Below are positions 39,932 through 42,648 of a stretch of 42,648 nucleotides of DNA, one piece after another. The DNA is from Thermoleophilia bacterium (lineage in GTDB: Bacteria > Actinomycetota > Thermoleophilia > Gaiellales > Gaiellaceae): NCBI GenBank assembly GCA_025934335.1, contig JAICYG010000002.1, forward strand, positions 1 through 42,648, read 5' to 3'. Each line of letters begins with the position of its first letter. Position 1 is the stretch's first letter. The translations under genes were made by a program, and so were the position numbers. The notes beneath the pieces are model-generated. The model ran no database searches. It saw only the letters and a program-made list of their open reading frames with translations, and was not told the origin of the DNA.

Positions 39932-41167
39932 TCAGTCGCCGGTCGACGCCGGCTCGCCGCCGATCCGGCGCGGAGCCCCGAGCGCGACGAGTGGCCCGGG
40001 CACCGTGACGGAGCCGTCCCCGTCCTGGAAGTTCTCGAGGATCGCGAGCGCCATCCGGTCGACGACGGCGGTGCCGTTCAGCGTGTGCACCGGCTCGAGC
40101 GCCTTGCCGTCGCGGTAGCGGATGCCGAGGCGGCGCGCCTGGAAGTCGGTCGTGTTCGAGATCGACGCCGTCTCGCGGTAGCGGCCCTGGCTTGGGAACC
40201 AGATCTCGACGTCGTACGTCTTCGCCGAAGCCGCCGACATGTCGCCGGCCGGGAGCACCACGACGCGGTACGGAAGCCCGAGGTCGCGTACGAGCTCCTC
40301 CGTGTTCGCAAGCAAACGCTCGTGCTCGTCCCACGACGCCTCGGGCAAGGTCAGCGCGAACTGCTCGACCTTGTTGAACTGGTGCACGCGGATCATCCCG
40401 CGCGTGTCGCGACCGGCCGCGCCCGCCTCGCGCCGGAAGCACGGCGAGAAGGCGACGTAGCGGAGCGGCAGCTCGTCCCTGTCGATGATCTCGCCGGCGT
40501 GCAGGCCGGCGAGTGGGATCTCGGCGGTTCCCGCGAGGAAGAGATCGTCGCCCGCGAGCTCGTACACGTTCTGCTCGTCGGTCGGGAATGCGCCGGTGCC
40601 GACGAGCGCCTCCGCCCGCACGAGCACCGGCGGGAGCACGGTGACGAAACCCTGCGCGGCGAGCCGGTCGAGCGCGTAGCGGTACAGCGCGAGCGCGAGC
40701 CGGGCGGTGTCGCCGATCCAGTAGCCGAAGCGGGCGCCCGACATGCGCGCGGCCCGGTCCATGTCGAACCGGCCGAGCTCGAGATGCTCCTTCGGGTCGG
40801 CCAGCTCGGGAGGCTCGCCGACACGCCTGAGCTCGCGCGCGTCGTCTTCCGTCGCGCCGTCGGGAACGTCGTCTGCCGGGAGGTTCGGGACGCGAAGCGC
40901 CAACCGGTCGCGGTCTCGCTCGGCCCCGGCCAGCGACGCCTCGACTTGCTGGAGCTCCTCCTTCACACCGCGCAGCTCCTCGAGCTGTTCCGGGCTCGGC
41001 TTCCCCCTGAGCTTCGTGCGGGCGCGCAGCTCGTCGACTCGCGGGACGAGCGCGCGCCAGCGCTCGTCGGCGGCGAGCAACTCGTCGAACGCCTCCGCAG
41101 CGCCCTTGCGGGCGAGCGCGGCGCGGTAGCGGTCCGGGTCGGCGCGCGCTGCCTTCAGGTCGATCAC
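39932..41167 (-). CDS. serS: Seryl-tRNA synthetase
   Basis: A 411-residue class II synthetase: N-terminal coiled-coil arm that grips the long variable arm (about 25-105), then the catalytic domain with LPPVLVRAEALVGTG, the TAEIPL serine-binding loop, motif 2 FSPCFRREAG and motif 3 region MALAILENFQ. It charges tRNA-Ser, and tRNA-Sec where present. GTG start in a GTGA overlap with the HAD gene. A serine tRNA gene follows in the same transcript, so enzyme and substrate appear co-expressed. Confidence 0.96.
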   Translation of the reverse strand: MIDLKAARADPDRYRAALARKGAAEAFDELLAADERWRALVPRVDELRARTKLRGKPSPEQLEELRGVKEELQQVEASLAGAERDRDRLALRVPNLPADDVPDGATEDDARELRRVGEPPELADPKEHLELGRFDMDRAARMSGARFGYWIGDTARLALALYRYALDRLAAQGFVTVLPPVLVRAEALVGTGAFPTDEQNVYELAGDDLFLAGTAEIPLAGLHAGEIIDRDELPLRYVAFSPCFRREAGAAGRDTRGMIRVHQFNKVEQFALTLPEASWDEHERLLANTEELVRDLGLPYRVVVLPAGDMSAASAKTYDVEIWFPSQGRYRETASISNTTDFQARRLGIRYRDGKALEPVHTLNGTAVVDRMALAILENFQDGDGSVTVPGPLVALGAPRRIGGEPASTGD

Positions 41168-41997
41168 GGCTTCGAGTCTAGAAGCGCCTCGAGCACCTGC
41201 GCCACGCCCTCCTCCTCCGCGGGCGGGCAGACCCATCGTGCGACTGCCTTCACGCGCTCGTGCGCATTCGCGACGGCGACGCCGTAGTCGGGCCACTCCA
41301 CGAGCTCGACGTCGTTCTCGCCGTCCCCGAACGCGACCGTCTGCGCCTTCGTGAAGCCGATGTGCTCGGCGAGGAAGTCCATGCCGGCGCCCTTCGTCAC
41401 GCCTTCCTGCGCGAACTCGAGGAAGTGCGGCAGCGACTTCGAGACGTACGCGCGGCCGGCGAGCCGCTCCTTCATCCGCGGCTCGAGCTCGTCGAGCGCA
41501 GCCGGCTCGCCGACGCAGACGAGCTTCGTCGGCGGCGCGGAGAGCCAGTCGAGCAGAGGGCCGACGACGTGGAACTCGATGCGGTTCAGCCGGGCGTAGG
41601 CGCGCGCGGCCTCGGTGTCGCTCGCCACGTACAGCTCGTCGTCGACGTAGACGTTGGGCGAGTAGCCCTCCTCGCCGACGACCGCGACGATCTCGCGGGC
41701 GAGCTCGAGCGGGATCGGCTCGTGCCGCAGCCAGCGTCCCTCCTCGTCGGTCACGACGGCGCCTTGGTACGCGATCAGCGGCGCCGCGACGCCCGCCGGC
41801 TCGAGCGCCTGCCGCACCGACTTGACCATCCGGCCGGTGACGACGATCACCGGCACGCCCGCGTCGTGCGCACGCCGCATCGCGGCGATCGTGCGCGGAT
41901 GCAGCAGGGTGTCCGTCCAGACGAGCGTTCGGTCGAAGTCGCTCGCGACGACGCGGACGTCGCGGGGGAAGCCGTCGGGAAGCCGGAGCGCGCTCAG
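41164..41997 (-). CDS. Cof/HAD-IIB family hydrolase, probable CTG start
   Basis: A 277-residue HAD hydrolase with the Cof-type C2 cap. Motif I is DFDRT (D20, D22) in VVASDFDRTLV, motif II VTGR, and the late metal motif AFGDGENDVEL. Members dephosphorylate sugar phosphates or flavin precursors. The first ATG (41880) would remove motif I, so the start must be earlier. Upstream there is no ATG, GTG or TTG before the preceding gene's stop, but a CTG at 41997 overlaps that stop as CTGA, matching the 4-bp overlap rule of the window. Confidence 0.86.
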   Translation of the reverse strand: MSALRLPDGFPRDVRVVASDFDRTLVWTDTLLHPRTIAAMRRAHDAGVPVIVVTGRMVKSVRQALEPAGVAAPLIAYQGAVVTDEEGRWLRHEPIPLELAREIVAVVGEEGYSPNVYVDDELYVASDTEAARAYARLNRIEFHVVGPLLDWLSAPPTKLVCVGEPAALDELEPRMKERLAGRAYVSKSLPHFLEFAQEGVTKGAGMDFLAEHIGFTKAQTVAFGDGENDVELVEWPDYGVAVANAHERVKAVARWVCPPAEEEGVAQVLEALLDSKP

Positions 41998-42410
41998 CCG
42001 TTCGCGTTGCCGCCGGTCGCCTTGACGACGTAGGCGGTGACGTCGGCGATCTGCTTGTCGGAGAGCTGCCCCTTGAACGACGGCATGGCTCCGGCGCCCT
42101 TCGTCACGCGCTCGACGGCGAGCGAGAGCGGCGGCTTCGCCTGGTCGAGGTTCGGCCCGACGGTTCCGTGCGCGTTCGCATCGGCGAGCGTGTGGCAGCC
42201 GACGCAGCCGGCGCTCGCGAACACCTGCTTTCCCGCCGTCGCGTCGCCGTTCTTGTACTGCGCGGGGACGGTCGCCTTCTGCTCCTTCGGGAGCGTCCCG
42301 GTCACCTTCGTCGGGAGCGGCGAGACGACCTTCTCCCCCGGCTTCGAGGAGGAGCAGCCCGCTGCCGCCACGAGGACGACGGCGAGGACGAGCGGGAGGA
42401 GTCGGCGCAC
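41994..42410 (-). CDS. Lipoprotein c-type cytochrome
   Basis: A 138-residue lipoprotein: signal sequence with lipobox AAAGC (C19), a Lys/Pro/Thr-rich tether, and one class I cytochrome c domain with heme motif CVGCH (C69, C72, H73) and axial M109 in GAGAMPSF. It is an extracytoplasmic electron carrier, close in sequence to the two-helix cytochrome at 22457-23038. GTG start chosen because the lipoprotein signal starts there and TATACA (42425-42420) is 9 nt upstream. Confidence 0.9.
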   Translation of the reverse strand: MRRLLPLVLAVVLVAAAGCSSSKPGEKVVSPLPTKVTGTLPKEQKATVPAQYKNGDATAGKQVFASAGCVGCHTLADANAHGTVGPNLDQAKPPLSLAVERVTKGAGAMPSFKGQLSDKQIADVTAYVVKATGGNANG

Positions 42411-42483
42411 GAGCGCGAGTGTATACAGCCCTCGAGCTGTTGACGGCGGGTTAAGTGCCCGGCTACACGTGCGGCGGCATCCG

Positions 42484-42489
42484 TACAAT
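42484..42489 (+). promoter_or_regulatory. -10 element of htpX
   Basis: TACAAT lies 7 nt before the ATG, with no Shine-Dalgarno sequence between. It matches the spacing seen at other starts here and predicts a leaderless transcript. No convincing -35 at the right distance was found. Confidence 0.5.
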
Positions 42490-42496
42490 TCCTCGC

Positions 42497-42648
42497 ATGA
42501 AGCGCAGGTCATACGGCCGCGACGCCGGCCTGACGATGCGGATGATCCTCACGAGCGGGCTCCTCGGCCTGCTCTACGTGATCTTCGCGATCGTCCTCTT
42601 CAACGTCCTGAACGTCGGCCTCGTCCCGATGCTCGTGATCGTGATCGC
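42497..42648 (+). CDS. htpX: HtpX-like M48 membrane metalloprotease, N-terminal part only
   Basis: The first 50 codons of a gene that runs off the window. MKRRSYGRDAGLTMRM followed by two hydrophobic segments (about 19-35 and 39-50) matches the N-terminus of actinobacterial HtpX, a zinc protease of membrane protein quality control. The zinc motif HEXXH lies beyond the window, so the assignment rests on the N-terminus alone. Confidence 0.72.
   Translation, partial: MKRRSYGRDAGLTMRMILTSGLLGLLYVIFAIVLFNVLNVGLVPMLVIVI

Overview
The window is GC-rich, gene-dense chromosomal DNA. GTG starts are frequent, many genes have no Shine-Dalgarno sequence, and gene pairs often share 4 bp (NTGA). Together with actinobacterial-type families, this suggests an Actinomycetota member, most likely class Thermoleophilia (Gaiellales/Solirubrobacterales-like). 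That placement is inference; there is no rRNA here. No phage, insertion sequence or CRISPR array was seen.

Layout. (1) 2-1219: 3' part of a malic enzyme. (2) 1223-13018, minus strand: an eleven-gene run for uptake and probable catabolism of polyamines or other amino compounds. It holds an Lrp-type regulator, a four-part Pot-like ABC transporter, two class III aminotransferases, a saccharopine-dehydrogenase-like enzyme, a PuuB-like oxidase, an EamA exporter and a BMP lipoprotein. A NrtR-like regulator with an eroded Nudix part is divergent. (3) 13628-18168, minus strand: hydrolase, cupredoxin, DUF1501 and DUF1800 proteins, a GNAT enzyme and, at the head, a 72-residue SelW-like gene. That last gene has an in-frame TGA at the redox position (C-P-V-U) followed by a bacterial SECIS-like hairpin. 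It is a hidden selenoprotein candidate and the main finding. (4) 18201-23038, plus strand: epimerase, ArsR regulator with MFS transporter and SDR enzyme, aquaporin, membrane cytochrome c. (5) 23199-24072: three serine tRNAs, a cupin gene and a nested palindrome. (6) 24097-29002: orphan GroES, a free-standing LigD-type polymerase, a secreted glycosidase, an XRE repressor with a membrane partner under a double operator, a second XRE protein, a LigD-type ligase and a possible 39-residue membrane peptide. (7) 29043-36977: ferritin-like fusion, thioredoxin-like protein, KAS II, beta-lactamase-fold protein, HAD phosphatase, flavin reductase, secreted protein, Ca2+/H+ antiporter, YbaK, XdhC-like protein. 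(8) 36988-39333: histidine kinase, response regulator and barrel protein. (9) 39479-42648: small protein, a fourth serine tRNA downstream of serS, a HAD hydrolase, a lipoprotein cytochrome c and the start of htpX.

Two properties recur. About 17 genes carry a TANNNT hexamer 6-9 nt before the start codon and no Shine-Dalgarno sequence, as expected for leaderless mRNA. Sixteen gene pairs share exactly 4 bp (ATGA, GTGA or CTGA), suggesting coupled translation. The first pattern supports several starts chosen here, including that of the selenoprotein candidate. Two genes (the ArsR regulator and the LigD-type polymerase) have no ATG, GTG or TTG where their conserved N-termini should begin.
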